Shown: piece by piece, positions 25,109 to 33,889 of the stretch | Layout: each line of letters starts with the position of its first letter | Position numbering within the stretch: the first letter of the stretch is position 1 | DNA from: Chthoniobacter flavus | GTDB taxonomy: Bacteria; Verrucomicrobiota; Verrucomicrobiia; Chthoniobacterales; CAKUMP01 | Length of the DNA stretch: 35,268 nt | Reading direction: 5' to 3' | NCBI GenBank assembly: GCA_020718605.1 | Contig: DYRR01000004.1 | Coordinates: 1 to 35,268, forward strand | Program-made: the position numbers and the translations under genes | The notes under the pieces: model-generated | What the model was told of the DNA's origin: nothing | Seen by the model: the letters and a program-made list of their open reading frames with translations, nothing else | Databases searched by the model: none

Positions 25109-26254
25109 CTATTTTCTGCTTGCATCGTCATTCCCGGGTGCGGGTAGTGCCGGATTTGCTGGATTGGCGGGTGGGCGGCTTCCCAGGCGCACCAATTTGC
25201 GGGCCTGCCCGATGCCGGCACCCTCGATGAAGTAGCCGATCGCGGCCCGACCGACAGCCCAGGTGCCTGTGCCGGCGATGAATCCCGAGACGGCATTTCC
25301 CCAGCCCGGCAGGAACCGCAGGAGGACGCGGGAAGTCTCGCGCAGAACCACGCCCGCACCGAAGTTCACGCCGAGGGCACCCAGAAATTCCGCCACCGTG
25401 CGGGGGCCAAGCGGGCGTCCCGACACATAGACGATTCCGGCCACCATGGCGGATTGCAGCGCGGTGAGAAACGGCAAATCGGCCAATGGGATGGGCTGGG
25501 CGCCCAGCGCGGTGCAGATGGCGGTGTTCGAGCGGACGAGTGTGAGCGCGATGCGTTTCTGTGCCTCGCGTTCTCCGGTGAGCCGCGCGGTCTCCAGTTG
25601 GGCGCAAAAGGGCAGATGTTCATTGAGCGCCAGGGCCAGGGCTCGGCGTCCGTCGGGAGCGGAAAGATCGGCGATCACCGTGGTGGCCACCAGCGGAGCC
25701 AGGGCGGGTTTGGTGAGCAGACTGGCATGCAGATCCATACGGGCGTCCTCCGCCGGGAAATCACCGGCAATCTGCATTCCCAAAACCCGGGGGGACGCCC
25801 CGGCGGGGGACATCCATGACGGTTGGATTTCCAGAGCGTGCCCCATCGCGGCGGCGAGTTCCCCTTCGATTTGTCCGCTGCTTCTCACGAACAACACCAC
25901 ATCCGGAGCCCGTGCCTTCAACCCGGCTCGCATGAGATCCGCAGCCGCCCCATCGTGCCGCCGGGCGTCCAGGAGATGCAGGCGTCCGCGATGCGGCAGC
26001 GAGTATTCCATCCAGCCTCCGGGCGCTTCCCCGTCGATGCGGCCCCCGACAGGTTCGCCGAAGAGAAATGCCGCGACTTGATCGGCCGACAACGCGCGTT
26101 CACCCACCAGCGCGATCCGGGCCGGACGCTGGAGCAGGAAAAGTTCCTTGAGCGGTGTGAGTTCGCGCAGGATCGGCTTTTGCAGCCCGCTGGGAAGACG
26201 CCCGAGCAGGGACTCCATTTTCTCGAAATAGGGAAGAAATTTTTGGGGATTCAT
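25109..26254 (-). CDS. DUF697-type membrane-associated protein with degenerate GTPase domain
   Basis: 381 residues from ATG 26254 (the track begins at a TTG 18 bp upstream). The N-terminal part (about 1-200) resembles an Era/YeeP-like GTPase fold, but at the P-loop it reads IALVGERALSADQ, lacking the GK[ST] of a nucleotide-binding site. The C-terminal part (about 235-360) matches DUF697, with hydrophobic helices LPFLTALQSAMVAGIVYVSG and LPGWGNAVSGFIAGTGTWAV. DUF697 proteins often pair with dynamin- or Era-like GTPases at the inner membrane. A nearby GTPase partner is not seen. It is followed (transcript order) by the rsmA-Nudix gene after about 100 bp. Confidence 0.75.
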   Translation of the reverse strand: MNPQKFLPYFEKMESLLGRLPSGLQKPILRELTPLKELFLLQRPARIALVGERALSADQVAAFLFGEPVGGRIDGEAPGGWMEYSLPHRGRLHLLDARRHDGAAADLMRAGLKARAPDVVLFVRSSGQIEGELAAAMGHALEIQPSWMSPAGASPRVLGMQIAGDFPAEDARMDLHASLLTKPALAPLVATTVIADLSAPDGRRALALALNEHLPFCAQLETARLTGEREAQKRIALTLVRSNTAICTALGAQPIPLADLPFLTALQSAMVAGIVYVSGRPLGPRTVAEFLGALGVNFGAGVVLRETSRVLLRFLPGWGNAVSGFIAGTGTWAVGRAAIGYFIEGAGIGQARKLVRLGSRPPANPANPALPAPGNDDASRK

Positions 26255-26356
26255 GGGAATTGGAGGAAACAATGGCCGCCTTCAGCATTCGCACGGCGGC
26301 GGGCCACGTCCAGCACATTTGAGAACCCCCGACCCGACAGTGCCTCGGGGGGTAGC

Positions 26357-26393
26357 GCACGCGTCCCGCGTGCTGTTTCGGGCGTCCCGCCCG
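26357..26393. repeat. Two adjacent small GC palindromes
   Basis: gcacgc-gtccc-gcgtgc (26357-26373) and cgggcg-tcc-cgcccg (26379-26393), side by side in the 162-bp gap between the HIRAN and DUF697 genes. The second shares its core (gggcgtcccgccc) with the insertion at 28784-28846. No T-run follows either arm, so a terminator role is not supported. Confidence 0.6.
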
Positions 26394-26416
26394 GAACCCT
26401 TAGTTATGCGCCCGTT

Positions 26417-26812
26417 TTAGTCCCGCAGATAAATCCGCACCTCGACGTTCAGCCAGTCACCCTGCCACCGCTTCGATTCGAGCCGCGCAAAGAGCAGCTT
26501 GCCCGCGTCCATCAATCGGGCGAGTGCCTCGTTCTTGGCGCGTGGGACGTAGCCGAGGTGATGCCCGGCCTCGTCGAAGATCATGATTGCGAGGACGTCG
26601 TGGGGATTCGACGCTTCGCGCTTGAGCACCAACAGCGTGCCGGGAACAAGCGACGGTTCGACGTCCTGAATATCGCGGTAACTGGTCCCCGCGACGTGCG
26701 CTTCCACGAGCATGATCTCTCGTGCAAACGGCATCAGTGCGCCGTCTTTGCCGAATGAGCCGTGTATCAGCGCGAGCAGCGCCGGGTCAATTGGAACCAA
26801 AGATTTGTCCAT
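26417..26812 (-). CDS. HIRAN-domain protein
   Basis: 131 residues. HIRAN domains bind DNA 3' ends or damaged DNA and are found on SNF2 helicases and on stand-alone bacterial proteins. Seen from about 33-125: LVEAHVAGTSYRDIQDVEPS, LVLKREASNPHDVLAIMIFD and GHHLGYVPRAKNEALARLMD, the three conserved blocks of the family. The first 30 residues form a short N-terminal extension. The ATG lies 26 bp inside the J-domain gene, so the two are translationally linked. Function in this pair is not known. Confidence 0.85.
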   Translation of the reverse strand: MDKSLVPIDPALLALIHGSFGKDGALMPFAREIMLVEAHVAGTSYRDIQDVEPSLVPGTLLVLKREASNPHDVLAIMIFDEAGHHLGYVPRAKNEALARLMDAGKLLFARLESKRWQGDWLNVEVRIYLRD

Positions 26813-27620
26813 GGCCGTGATGGTTTATCATGACTTGCAGCCGTGCGTCGAGCGCGGCCCAAAGCCTGTCGTGCTCCGCGATTCGTGTGTGAATTTCCCT
26901 GGTTTGTGCGGAGACCCATGCCTCGTCCGCAAGTTGGGCCCGCATGGTGAAGGGCGGCTGGCTTTCCACCTTCCCGATGCGCCGGAGCATCTCTGCGGTC
27001 TGCCGTTCAAAAATATCGCGCTGCCGCCGCAACTCCTCCAGTCCGGTCGCGCCGGGTGTTGCAGTGGAAGACTTCTCCGCGAGCAGGTTCAAGGCGCACA
27101 ACTCGTCCATGTCGCTGCCTTCGTAGGCGGCTTGCACGCGCAGCCATAGCCGCTTCCGGCCCTCATCCGGCTCGGGGTTGAGGTCGGGGTGCAGTTTTTT
27201 CACCAGTGCATGGTAGAGTTTCTTGATCTCGCGATTCGCCGCCGGAGAAAGGAGGTTCTGGAGGCGCGCCTCAGCGTCGGTGATCTGCTGCGCCGCCTCC
27301 TTGACCTTCTGCTGCCACGCGAGAAATTCGAGTTCGAGCATCCCCTCGATCTGCGCCCAGTCCGGCGCGTGGCCCTGGTTCAACGCCGCCTGCGCCAGTT
27401 CGAGTTTGCGCCGTGTCCGCGATGCCCGCACCTGCGCCCGCAGACATTCCAGTTCCCACCGGCCGATCTTCTTCTGGTAGAGCGCAAGCAGGTTCGGCTT
27501 GATGATGTGCAACAAGTCGTGCTCCTCGGTGAGCAGTTGCGCCAGCTCCTCGCGCAGCAGTGAGATCTCGTCGAGCAGCACCCGGCAGTCGGGGTGGATT
27601 TCAAGAGGTTGGTCGCTCAT
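26787..27620 (-). CDS. J-domain protein with long coiled coil
   Basis: 277 residues. A long charged N-terminal coiled coil (about 10-125, LLREELAQLLTEEHDLLHII) precedes a J-domain core, EIKKLYHALVKKLHPDLNPE (131-150), with the HPD motif that stimulates DnaK-type ATPases, then a further helical region (about 195-260). The J-domain is not N-terminal and lacks the DnaJ Gly/Phe and zinc regions, so it is a specialised (type III) J-protein. It overlaps the HIRAN gene by 26 bp and lies 78 bp after the MmeI-like gene on the same strand. A dedicated DnaK is not in the window. Confidence 0.85.
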   Translation of the reverse strand: MSDQPLEIHPDCRVLLDEISLLREELAQLLTEEHDLLHIIKPNLLALYQKKIGRWELECLRAQVRASRTRRKLELAQAALNQGHAPDWAQIEGMLELEFLAWQQKVKEAAQQITDAEARLQNLLSPAANREIKKLYHALVKKLHPDLNPEPDEGRKRLWLRVQAAYEGSDMDELCALNLLAEKSSTATPGATGLEELRRQRDIFERQTAEMLRRIGKVESQPPFTMRAQLADEAWVSAQTREIHTRIAEHDRLWAALDARLQVMINHHGHGQIFGSN

Positions 27621-27698
27621 TTCCAGAAATAGCAGGTTGCGAGCATTCGGGGGTCTGACGAAGTGTGGGTGGGTTTGGTGGATTGCCGCACGGGCCGC

Positions 27699-30600
27699 TC
27701 AGCCCTGGGTGGCGTTGCGTTCGAGGAGACGGGCGGTGAGGGTTTTGGCGGGAAGGTCGGGCGGGAAACCGTAGGCTTCGGCGACCGCGGCGTCGAGGGC
27801 GGCATGCGCGGCGGCAAGCCATGCGGGACGGGTGTTGTAGAGCTTGGTGAGTGTGCGTTCCGCAAGCCGGGTCGCACACTCCGCATCGCGGGGCACAAGT
27901 CTCGGGTAACGCGCCATGCCGCCGGTCACATAACGCGCCCATGGACCATCGATGGAGGCCGGGAACTCCAGCACTTCCTCACGGGTCCACTCGGGCGGAT
28001 TGAGCCAGCGCCGCCGCAAGGTGTCCAGTTCCAGCGCCGCCGCCGAGATCCGCCCATGCTGCGCCTGCTGCCCGGACGTGAGTTCATCCGGCGGCATCCG
28101 GTGATCCCAAGGAAACGGGAAGGTCTCGAAACAGGTGGTGGGCGTGTAGCGAAAGCCGGATTCCTTTTCGCGCAACTGCGTGCCTTGCGCGAGCGACCAT
28201 GCTTCGTGGATGCGCGAATGCAGGACGCCGAAAAAGAAATCGTCGGAGCGGGCGAAGACGACCGTTTGGTCATCCGTGATCAGTGGCCAAGTGAACCATG
28301 AAAAAATGCGGTGTTTGGCGACTCGTGGCGTCGCAATAAAGCGGGGAAGATTGGAAATAGAAGCTCTCAACTCCGGGCGAATCCGCTGAAGCTTCCACCA
28401 GTTTTCTTTGAGCCATTTATTCCGGTTGGAATCCCGTGCGGGTTTCACCCTTGAGATGATAATTTCAAAAGGCTTTTCAAACATCTGCGCTTCCGCCCGG
28501 GTCATATCTGAATTATCGACCAGCCATCTTGGTTCACCGCGTCTCAAAATATCCATGCCGTTGCAGATCGGCTTGATGACATCGCTGTTGGGGAGTCCGT
28601 TGGGATTACCGGCCGAGGCCAACATCGCGCGGCCTTCCTCATCGGTGATGTCGAAACTTCCACCCTTGGTTACGCCGATAAAGCCAATACCGGAATTCCC
28701 CGGAAGGACGTTGGCGGTGGCGATATTTGCCGCCGCCGAAAGATTGGCATGGATTTCCCCGACCGGCACTCCATCGAGGACACAAAGGAGCGCGGGCGTC
28801 CCGCCCGCTTCGTTATCCAAATCGGGCGGGACGCCCGCGCTCCTTTGGGGAGCATTCCATTCCTTGCTGCAGAATCCGACCATCGAGATGTGGACGTTTG
28901 CGCCGTCGAGAATCCAATCGCGGTCGCTGACCGCAAAGAAGATGTCCCCCGATTCCTTGATGCGCTTGAGCACCTCGCGGTTTGCGCCGCCCCGGATGCC
29001 CTGGGTGGCGAGCAATCCGGCGCGCTTCACTTTGTCGTCCGCAATGAGTGCGCGGGTTTTCTCGAACCAATAGCAGCAGAGATCCGATTGCCCAGGAAGT
29101 CGGCCATGGAAAACCTTGCGAAGCGATTCCACGTAGTCATCGCCCAATTCACGCCGCATCATTTTGTCGCCCAGAAACGGCGGGTTTCCCACGACCACCA
29201 CCTCATGATCCGCACGGAACGTCGGCCACTGGCGTTCCTTTGGGTTGGCCGGATCGCTCAGGTCCAGCAGGGCGTCCATGAAATGGAAGTTCTCCAATTT
29301 TTTCAGCAGCGGGGTGGTGGTGAGCGGGTAGCCATTGCCCCGATGCCATTGCAGATAGCCGATCCAAAGCGTCATCTGCGCGAGTTCGAACGCGTAGGGA
29401 TTGATCTCGATGCCGTGGAATTGCCACGGGCCGATGCCGGGAAAAAAGCCGGTCTCCAGTCCGTCGCCGCCGCCGAAGAGGATGACTTCCTTTTCCAGAT
29501 CCTTGAGTTTTTGCAGGGCGATGTAGAGGAAATTGCCGGAGCCGCAGGCGGGATCGAGCACGTGCACGCGGGAGAGCCGGAGGAGAAAGGCGTGCTTGAG
29601 GCGTGCGCCTTCTTCGAGCGCCTTGCGCAGGGCGGGACCGGCGGGCGGCTTTGCAAAATCGGCGGGCTTGGGTGTCTTCTTTCCGGTGCGCAGCAGATGG
29701 GTGAGCGTGATTTTCAAAGACTCCCACTCGTGGCGCAGTGGCGCGAGCAGAACGGGGTCGATGAGATCCTCGATGTCGCGGCGTCCGGTGTATTCCGCTC
29801 CGAGCGCGGCGCGGGTGGCGGGATCGAGTCCGCGCTGGAAGAGCGTCCCAAAGATCGAAGCGTCCACCGCGCCCCAGTCGAGCCCGCAGGCGGCATGGAC
29901 AATGTCGAGTTCCGCCGGGGCAAGTTCAAGCACCGTGACATCGGAAAAGAGGCCGCCATTGAAGTGTCGGATTTTTTCGTATTGGAACTCGCCGCCGTCC
30001 GCCATGGCGCGGAACAATTCCCCGGCATACCGCGCGAAACGTTCGGGCTCGCCGCGGGTCTGGCCGACCAGCCGCGAGAACATGTCGGCGGGAAGCAGCC
30101 CGACATCCTCGGCAAACAGGCAGAAAATCATGCGGTCCAGGAAGCGGGCGACGGGTTCGGCGGGCTGACCGCGTCCGCGCAGGCTGCCGGCGAGTCCGGC
30201 GAGCGCGGAGGCCGCGTTGCGGGTCACCGTTTCGGACGTGATGCCCGGGCGGAGTTTGCCGGGGTTGTGAAACAGGGCGTGCAGGGTTTCGAGATTGCGG
30301 GGCTCGGCGAGACCGGCGGAGGTGATGCGCAGGACCCGTTCTGCCGTGCCAGTGAAGTTCGTGTGAATCTCGATGACATCCGTGTCGCAGACCACAAGCA
30401 GCGGCGGGTTTTCCAGCGAGGCGCGGTAGCGGAGCAGTTGATCGTAGGCTTTGGCGAGATTGGCATGGCGGCCTTTGTACTCGAAGGCAAAGGCGCCTTT
30501 TTTCCAGACATCCGCCCAACCGTCGCCGCCCCCGTGCTTTTCGACACCTTTCTCGAAGCAGAAGGATTCGCCGGTCGGGTCCAGTGCGGCGGGAGCGGGA

Positions 30601-30707
30601 TGGCCGGTCAGTGCGCAGAGATCGAGAAAATGCTGCTGGTAGGACGCCCGCTCCGAAAGATCGGTCTTTGCCCATTTCGCGATAAAATCCGCCACGGAAA
30701 GTGCCAT
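27699..30707 (-). CDS. MmeI-like single-chain restriction-modification enzyme (type IIG/IIL), with repeat-derived insert
   Basis: 1002 residues from ATG 30707. N-terminal nuclease of the PD-(D/E)xK type (D66...E76-x-K78 in GWADVWKKGAFAFEYKG), helical spacer (about 100-340), N6-adenine methyltransferase with DPACGSGNFLYIAL (about 385) and NPPF (about 508), then a target-recognition region and C-terminal helices. MmeI-type enzymes cut and methylate as one polypeptide. All catalytic motifs are intact. About residues 621-642 (QRSAGVPPDLDNEAGGTPAL region) are encoded by a palindromic repeat inserted in frame. It heads a same-strand series with the J-domain and HIRAN genes. The exact recognition site cannot be read from sequence. 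Confidence 0.9.
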   Translation of the reverse strand: MALSVADFIAKWAKTDLSERASYQQHFLDLCALTGHPAPAALDPTGESFCFEKGVEKHGGGDGWADVWKKGAFAFEYKGRHANLAKAYDQLLRYRASLENPPLLVVCDTDVIEIHTNFTGTAERVLRITSAGLAEPRNLETLHALFHNPGKLRPGITSETVTRNAASALAGLAGSLRGRGQPAEPVARFLDRMIFCLFAEDVGLLPADMFSRLVGQTRGEPERFARYAGELFRAMADGGEFQYEKIRHFNGGLFSDVTVLELAPAELDIVHAACGLDWGAVDASIFGTLFQRGLDPATRAALGAEYTGRRDIEDLIDPVLLAPLRHEWESLKITLTHLLRTGKKTPKPADFAKPPAGPALRKALEEGARLKHAFLLRLSRVHVLDPACGSGNFLYIALQKLKDLEKEVILFGGGDGLETGFFPGIGPWQFHGIEINPYAFELAQMTLWIGYLQWHRGNGYPLTTTPLLKKLENFHFMDALLDLSDPANPKERQWPTFRADHEVVVVGNPPFLGDKMMRRELGDDYVESLRKVFHGRLPGQSDLCCYWFEKTRALIADDKVKRAGLLATQGIRGGANREVLKRIKESGDIFFAVSDRDWILDGANVHISMVGFCSKEWNAPQRSAGVPPDLDNEAGGTPALLCVLDGVPVGEIHANLSAAANIATANVLPGNSGIGFIGVTKGGSFDITDEEGRAMLASAGNPNGLPNSDVIKPICNGMDILRRGEPRWLVDNSDMTRAEAQMFEKPFEIIISRVKPARDSNRNKWLKENWWKLQRIRPELRASISNLPRFIATPRVAKHRIFSWFTWPLITDDQTVVFARSDDFFFGVLHSRIHEAWSLAQGTQLREKESGFRYTPTTCFETFPFPWDHRMPPDELTSGQQAQHGRISAAALELDTLRRRWLNPPEWTREEVLEFPASIDGPWARYVTGGMARYPRLVPRDAECATRLAERTLTKLYNTRPAWLAAAHAALDAAVAEAYGFPPDLPAKTLTARLLERNATQG
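28784..28846. repeat. Palindromic repeat inserted inside the MmeI-like gene
   Basis: Two perfect 24-bp inverted arms (left from aaaggagcgcgggcgtcccg, 28784-28807; right 28823-28846) around a 15-nt loop, total 63 bp = 21 codons, so the reading frame is kept. The arm core (ggagcgcgggc) is shared with intergenic copies at 20311 and 21789. Confidence 0.9.
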
Positions 30708-30712
30708 GCCGC

Positions 30713-30742
30713 AGGCTATCCGTGGTTGGGCGGCGGATTCAA
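30713..30742 (-). promoter_or_regulatory. Predicted promoter of the MmeI-like gene
   Basis: On the minus strand TTGAAT (30742-30737), 18-bp spacer, TAGCCT (30718-30713). The -10 is identical to the one before the secretion ATPases. Transcription would start at about the ATG itself. Confidence 0.4.
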
Positions 30743-30797
30743 GCCCGCAGAGCATCCGACGCGACGCCTGTGCCCGTGGTGGCGGGATGGTCGGGCT

Positions 30798-32333
30798 TCA
30801 ATGCCGGTCCGGGACGAATCGGCCCTGCCTTTTTGGCAGGGCGGCGGATAAAATGCGTTTCTCCGGTTTGTGTGCGGAAGCGAACGGTCGCAGAAGGGCG
30901 GGCAGTTCGCGGCGTCCGGCCCGCTCAAAATCGGCGGCGAGCGTCGTGCCCGCCTGTTCGCCGGAGATGCCTGTGATTTCGGTCAGATAAACATAGAGCC
31001 GCTCCGCCAGGGTGCCGAGGCTGATGCTGTCGGTGCGGCGCAGTTGGGCGAAAAGCCAGTCGGCGAATCCCATCAGGCAGACAAAAGGCGACGCTCCCGG
31101 AGTGCTCCAGAGCAGGGGAGTGCCGGCGAGGAAATTGCCGCTGTTGCCCACCAGATCCCAATAGCGGACAAACCGCCGCAACCGTTGCATCGTCGGGAAA
31201 TCGATGAGGCGGTTTTTCAGGATTTCGTAAGGCGGGTCCGGCGACCACACCATGGCCCACTCCGCATCGTGCCGGGCGATGGGCACTCCGCGCAGGCGCT
31301 TGAGAATGCCGACCTGGATCTCCTGCGGTCCGAGCCCGATAAGCCGGTCGAATCCGCGCCCGAAACTCTCCATGTCCTCACCGGGCAACCCGACGATGAG
31401 ATCGGCATGCACATGAACTCCTGTCCGTTCCCGCAGAAACCGGAAGTTGTCCTCCAGGCGGTCCATGTTCTGCCTGCGGCTGATCCGTTGAGCCGACGCT
31501 TCGTTGAATGTCTGAATGCCGACTTCGAACTGCAGCGAGCCGGGCGGAAATTTCGCGATCATTTCGCGCAATGCCTCCGGCAGGCGGTCGGGGACCATCT
31601 CGAAATGCACAAACAATCCCGGGGTGAACCGGGCATGAAAAAATTCCAGAATCGCGCGGCCGGTGGCGATTTGCAGATTGAAGGTGCGATCCACAAACTT
31701 GAACTGCCGCCCCCCCCTCGCGAGCAGGGTTTCCATGGAGGCCAGAAACGGATCGAGCGCAAATTGCCGCACCGGGATATCGAGCGAGGACAGGCAGAAC
31801 TCGCAGGAAAACGGACATCCCCGCGACGCTTCCACGTAAAGAATCCGGTGGGCGATGTCCTCGTCGGTGTAATACGCGTAGGGTGTCTCCAGCCTGGCCA
31901 CGTCGGGAAGCTCCGAAGCGATGATTTTTTCCGGAAGCGGATCCCCGCGGAGCAGGTGTGCGCAGATTTCCGCAAATTTCAGATCGGCCTCGCCGGTGAT
32001 CACGTGATCCGCCAGGGCCGTGATGCGCTGTTGTTCCGTCTCGAAGCTCACTTCCGGGCCGCCCAGAATCACGGGGAGATCGGGCCGGATGCGTTTGAGC
32101 AGGCCCACAAGCTCCGTCGTCGGCCCGACGTTCCAGATATACACCCCAAGACCCACGATCCGGGGTTGGAGCGCCAGGATGGCTTCGGCGATTTCCAGCG
32201 GACGCTGTTTTATCTCAAATTCGACGATGCGGGCGGAATCGCGCAGCGGTCCCAGATTGGCGTAGAGATAGCGGAGCCCGAACGAGGCATGGATATAACG
32301 GGCGTTGAGCGTGGCGAGAACGATGTCGGGCAT
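30798..32333 (-). CDS. B12-binding radical SAM protein (DUF4080 type)
   Basis: 511 residues. N-terminal cobalamin-binding-like Rossmann domain (about 1-140, [10 protein letters not shown]), radical SAM core with the cluster motif [10 protein letters not shown] (C173, C177, C180), then a C-terminal region (about 370-500) typical of DUF4080 proteins. Radical SAM enzymes of this group reductively cleave S-adenosylmethionine; the substrate of this subgroup is not established. It starts 12 bp after the alanine racemase stop, on the same strand, and ends the right-hand operon. A small hairpin (gccctgcc-ttttt-ggcagggc, 30822-30842) lies within its last codons. Confidence 0.9.
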   Translation of the reverse strand: MPDIVLATLNARYIHASFGLRYLYANLGPLRDSARIVEFEIKQRPLEIAEAILALQPRIVGLGVYIWNVGPTTELVGLLKRIRPDLPVILGGPEVSFETEQQRITALADHVITGEADLKFAEICAHLLRGDPLPEKIIASELPDVARLETPYAYYTDEDIAHRILYVEASRGCPFSCEFCLSSLDIPVRQFALDPFLASMETLLARGGRQFKFVDRTFNLQIATGRAILEFFHARFTPGLFVHFEMVPDRLPEALREMIAKFPPGSLQFEVGIQTFNEASAQRISRRQNMDRLEDNFRFLRERTGVHVHADLIVGLPGEDMESFGRGFDRLIGLGPQEIQVGILKRLRGVPIARHDAEWAMVWSPDPPYEILKNRLIDFPTMQRLRRFVRYWDLVGNSGNFLAGTPLLWSTPGASPFVCLMGFADWLFAQLRRTDSISLGTLAERLYVYLTEITGISGEQAGTTLAADFERAGRRELPALLRPFASAHKPEKRILSAALPKRQGRFVPDRH

Positions 32334-32345
32334 GGTGGGGGTGCC

Positions 32346-33467
32346 TTATGTGTAAAGGCGGGTTACCCGCTGCTGGATGCCGGTGAAGATTTCCCAGGGA
32401 ACCGTTTCGGCCCGGTGCGCCAGTTCCCAGGCCGGAATGCACTCGTCGCCCTGCCGCCCGAGCAGCACCGCGCTGTCGCCCGCCCTCACTCCGGGCACCG
32501 CCGAGACATCCACCACGATCTGATCCATCGTGATCCGTCCCAGCACCGCGCACCGTCTGCCCCCGAGCAGAACCACGGAACCGCGCCCGGAGAGAATGCG
32601 CGGGTATCCGTCGGCATACCCGGCCGCCAGCGTGGCCACCCGCATCGGTTGCCCGGACACAAAGGTTCGTCCGTAGCTGATCCCCTGTCCGGCCTGGATA
32701 TCCCGCACCAGACCGACACGGGTCTGCCACTCCAGCGCGGGCTGCAGCATGTCTTGGAATTCCGGCAACGGCGACACACCGTACAGCGCGAGGCCCGCGC
32801 GGATCAGATCCGGGGCATGGTCGGGAAAAACCAGCGCCCCGGCGCTGTTGAGTGCGTGGGACATCCGGATCGAGGGACAGGCGTTCCGCACGGCGGCCGA
32901 TAAACCGGAAAATTGCGCGAGTTGGGCGGCGGTGAACTCCGCGTCTTCATCGGCGGAGGGCAGGTGGGTCGCAAATCCCGTGATCCGCAGGCCCGGCAGC
33001 GCGGCGGCGGCTCTTGCGAATTCCACCGCATCGCCGGGTGTGATCCCGGCGCGTCCCATACCGGTATCCACCGCAAGATGCGCTTCCATCCCGCTCGATC
33101 CGGCGAGCACGGAAAACGCCCGGGCCTCCCCGATGTCGGAGAGCACCGGAATAAATCCCGCCGCAGCGACTGCGGCGCGCTCATCCGGCATCACGGGACT
33201 CAGGACAAATACCGGTGTATTCACATGACAGTCCCGCAGTTGCAGGCCCTCTGCGAGATTGGCCACGCCGAACATGGCCACTTCGCCGCAAAGGGCATTG
33301 GCAACCCCGGCCAGACCGTGTCCGTAGGCGTCCGCTTTCACCACCGCCATCACCTGCGCACGGCCGCCCGTGCGCCGCTTGAGCGCGGCCAGATTGTGCC
33401 GGAGTGCCTGTGTGTCGATCACGGCACAACAACGCGGGGCGGGCAACGGCGGAGTGGGATTTGTCAC
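32346..33467 (-). CDS. alr: Alanine racemase
   Basis: 373 residues from a GTG at 33467 overlapping the stop of the upstream gene (GTGA). PLP-dependent L-/D-alanine interconversion for peptidoglycan. Seen: PLP-lysine motif AVVKADAYGHG (K44), HALNSAGAL, DLIRAGLALYGVSP, the second catalytic base region ISYGRTFVSG (Tyr), LAAGYADGYPR and GRITMDQIVVDV. The length is standard. The track ORF of 573 residues is extended through the upstream MauE-like gene in another frame. Its place behind the DUF1573/rhodanese/MauE-like genes is unusual. Confidence 0.95.
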   Translation of the reverse strand: MTNPTPPLPAPRCCAVIDTQALRHNLAALKRRTGGRAQVMAVVKADAYGHGLAGVANALCGEVAMFGVANLAEGLQLRDCHVNTPVFVLSPVMPDERAAVAAAGFIPVLSDIGEARAFSVLAGSSGMEAHLAVDTGMGRAGITPGDAVEFARAAAALPGLRITGFATHLPSADEDAEFTAAQLAQFSGLSAAVRNACPSIRMSHALNSAGALVFPDHAPDLIRAGLALYGVSPLPEFQDMLQPALEWQTRVGLVRDIQAGQGISYGRTFVSGQPMRVATLAAGYADGYPRILSGRGSVVLLGGRRCAVLGRITMDQIVVDVSAVPGVRAGDSAVLLGRQGDECIPAWELAHRAETVPWEIFTGIQQRVTRLYT

Positions 33468-33889
33468 AAACGGCTTTTCCTTTCGAGCCGCAATAAGGAC
33501 ACGGTCAGGGTCAAAAGCGCAAGCGCGCGCATCAGGGCGATGCCGGTTCCCGTGTCGCCATACCGTCCGAAACACCCGCACTCCACATCCAGCCCGCGCA
33601 GCAGAGCCGAGGCGAGGGCCAGCGAGAAGAGGGCAAACATCGCGCAGGCAATGCGCACGGCACCCGCACGCATCGGTCGCGCCCAGAGCACCCCCGCCGT
33701 CACAATCTCCAGCCACGGAAGATACAGCGCACCGGCTGCGGCAACCGGCCATGGCACGAGATGAAACGCAAAGATGCTCCGCGCAAACATCGCGGGATCG
33801 GCAACCTTCATCAGTCCGGCAACAAGCAGCGCGGCGGAGAGGATCGCCCGCGCAACGAATGCGGCGGTCAATGGGAAAGAGCGTGCCAT
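33464..33889 (-). CDS. MauE/DoxX-like redox-associated membrane protein
   Basis: 141 residues from ATG 33889, four predicted membrane helices (SFPLTAAFVARAILSAALLV first). The DVECGCFGRYGDT loop carries the CGCFG cysteine motif of MauE/DoxX-type membrane proteins, which in methylamine dehydrogenase biogenesis help disulfide formation. It overlaps rhodanese upstream (22 bp) and alr downstream. I infer a thiol or electron-transfer role at the membrane. Confidence 0.82.
   Translation of the reverse strand: MARSFPLTAAFVARAILSAALLVAGLMKVADPAMFARSIFAFHLVPWPVAAAGALYLPWLEIVTAGVLWARPMRAGAVRIACAMFALFSLALASALLRGLDVECGCFGRYGDTGTGIALMRALALLTLTVSLLRLERKSRL

Noticed and set aside
20317-28846. Dispersed palindromes considered as a CRISPR-like array
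   Set aside because: The copies are thousands of bases apart, internally symmetrical and not separated by regular spacers.
30822-30842. Hairpin gccctgcc-ttttt-ggcagggc considered as a terminator
   Set aside because: It lies inside the last codons of the radical SAM gene and no T-run follows the stem in either direction.
28749-30851. 700-codon plus-strand ORF opposite the MmeI-like gene
   Set aside because: Antisense to a protein with nuclease and methyltransferase motifs; no domain in the translation.
30870-32903. 677-codon plus-strand ORF opposite the radical SAM and alr genes
   Set aside because: Antisense to well-supported genes and crosses the boundary between them.
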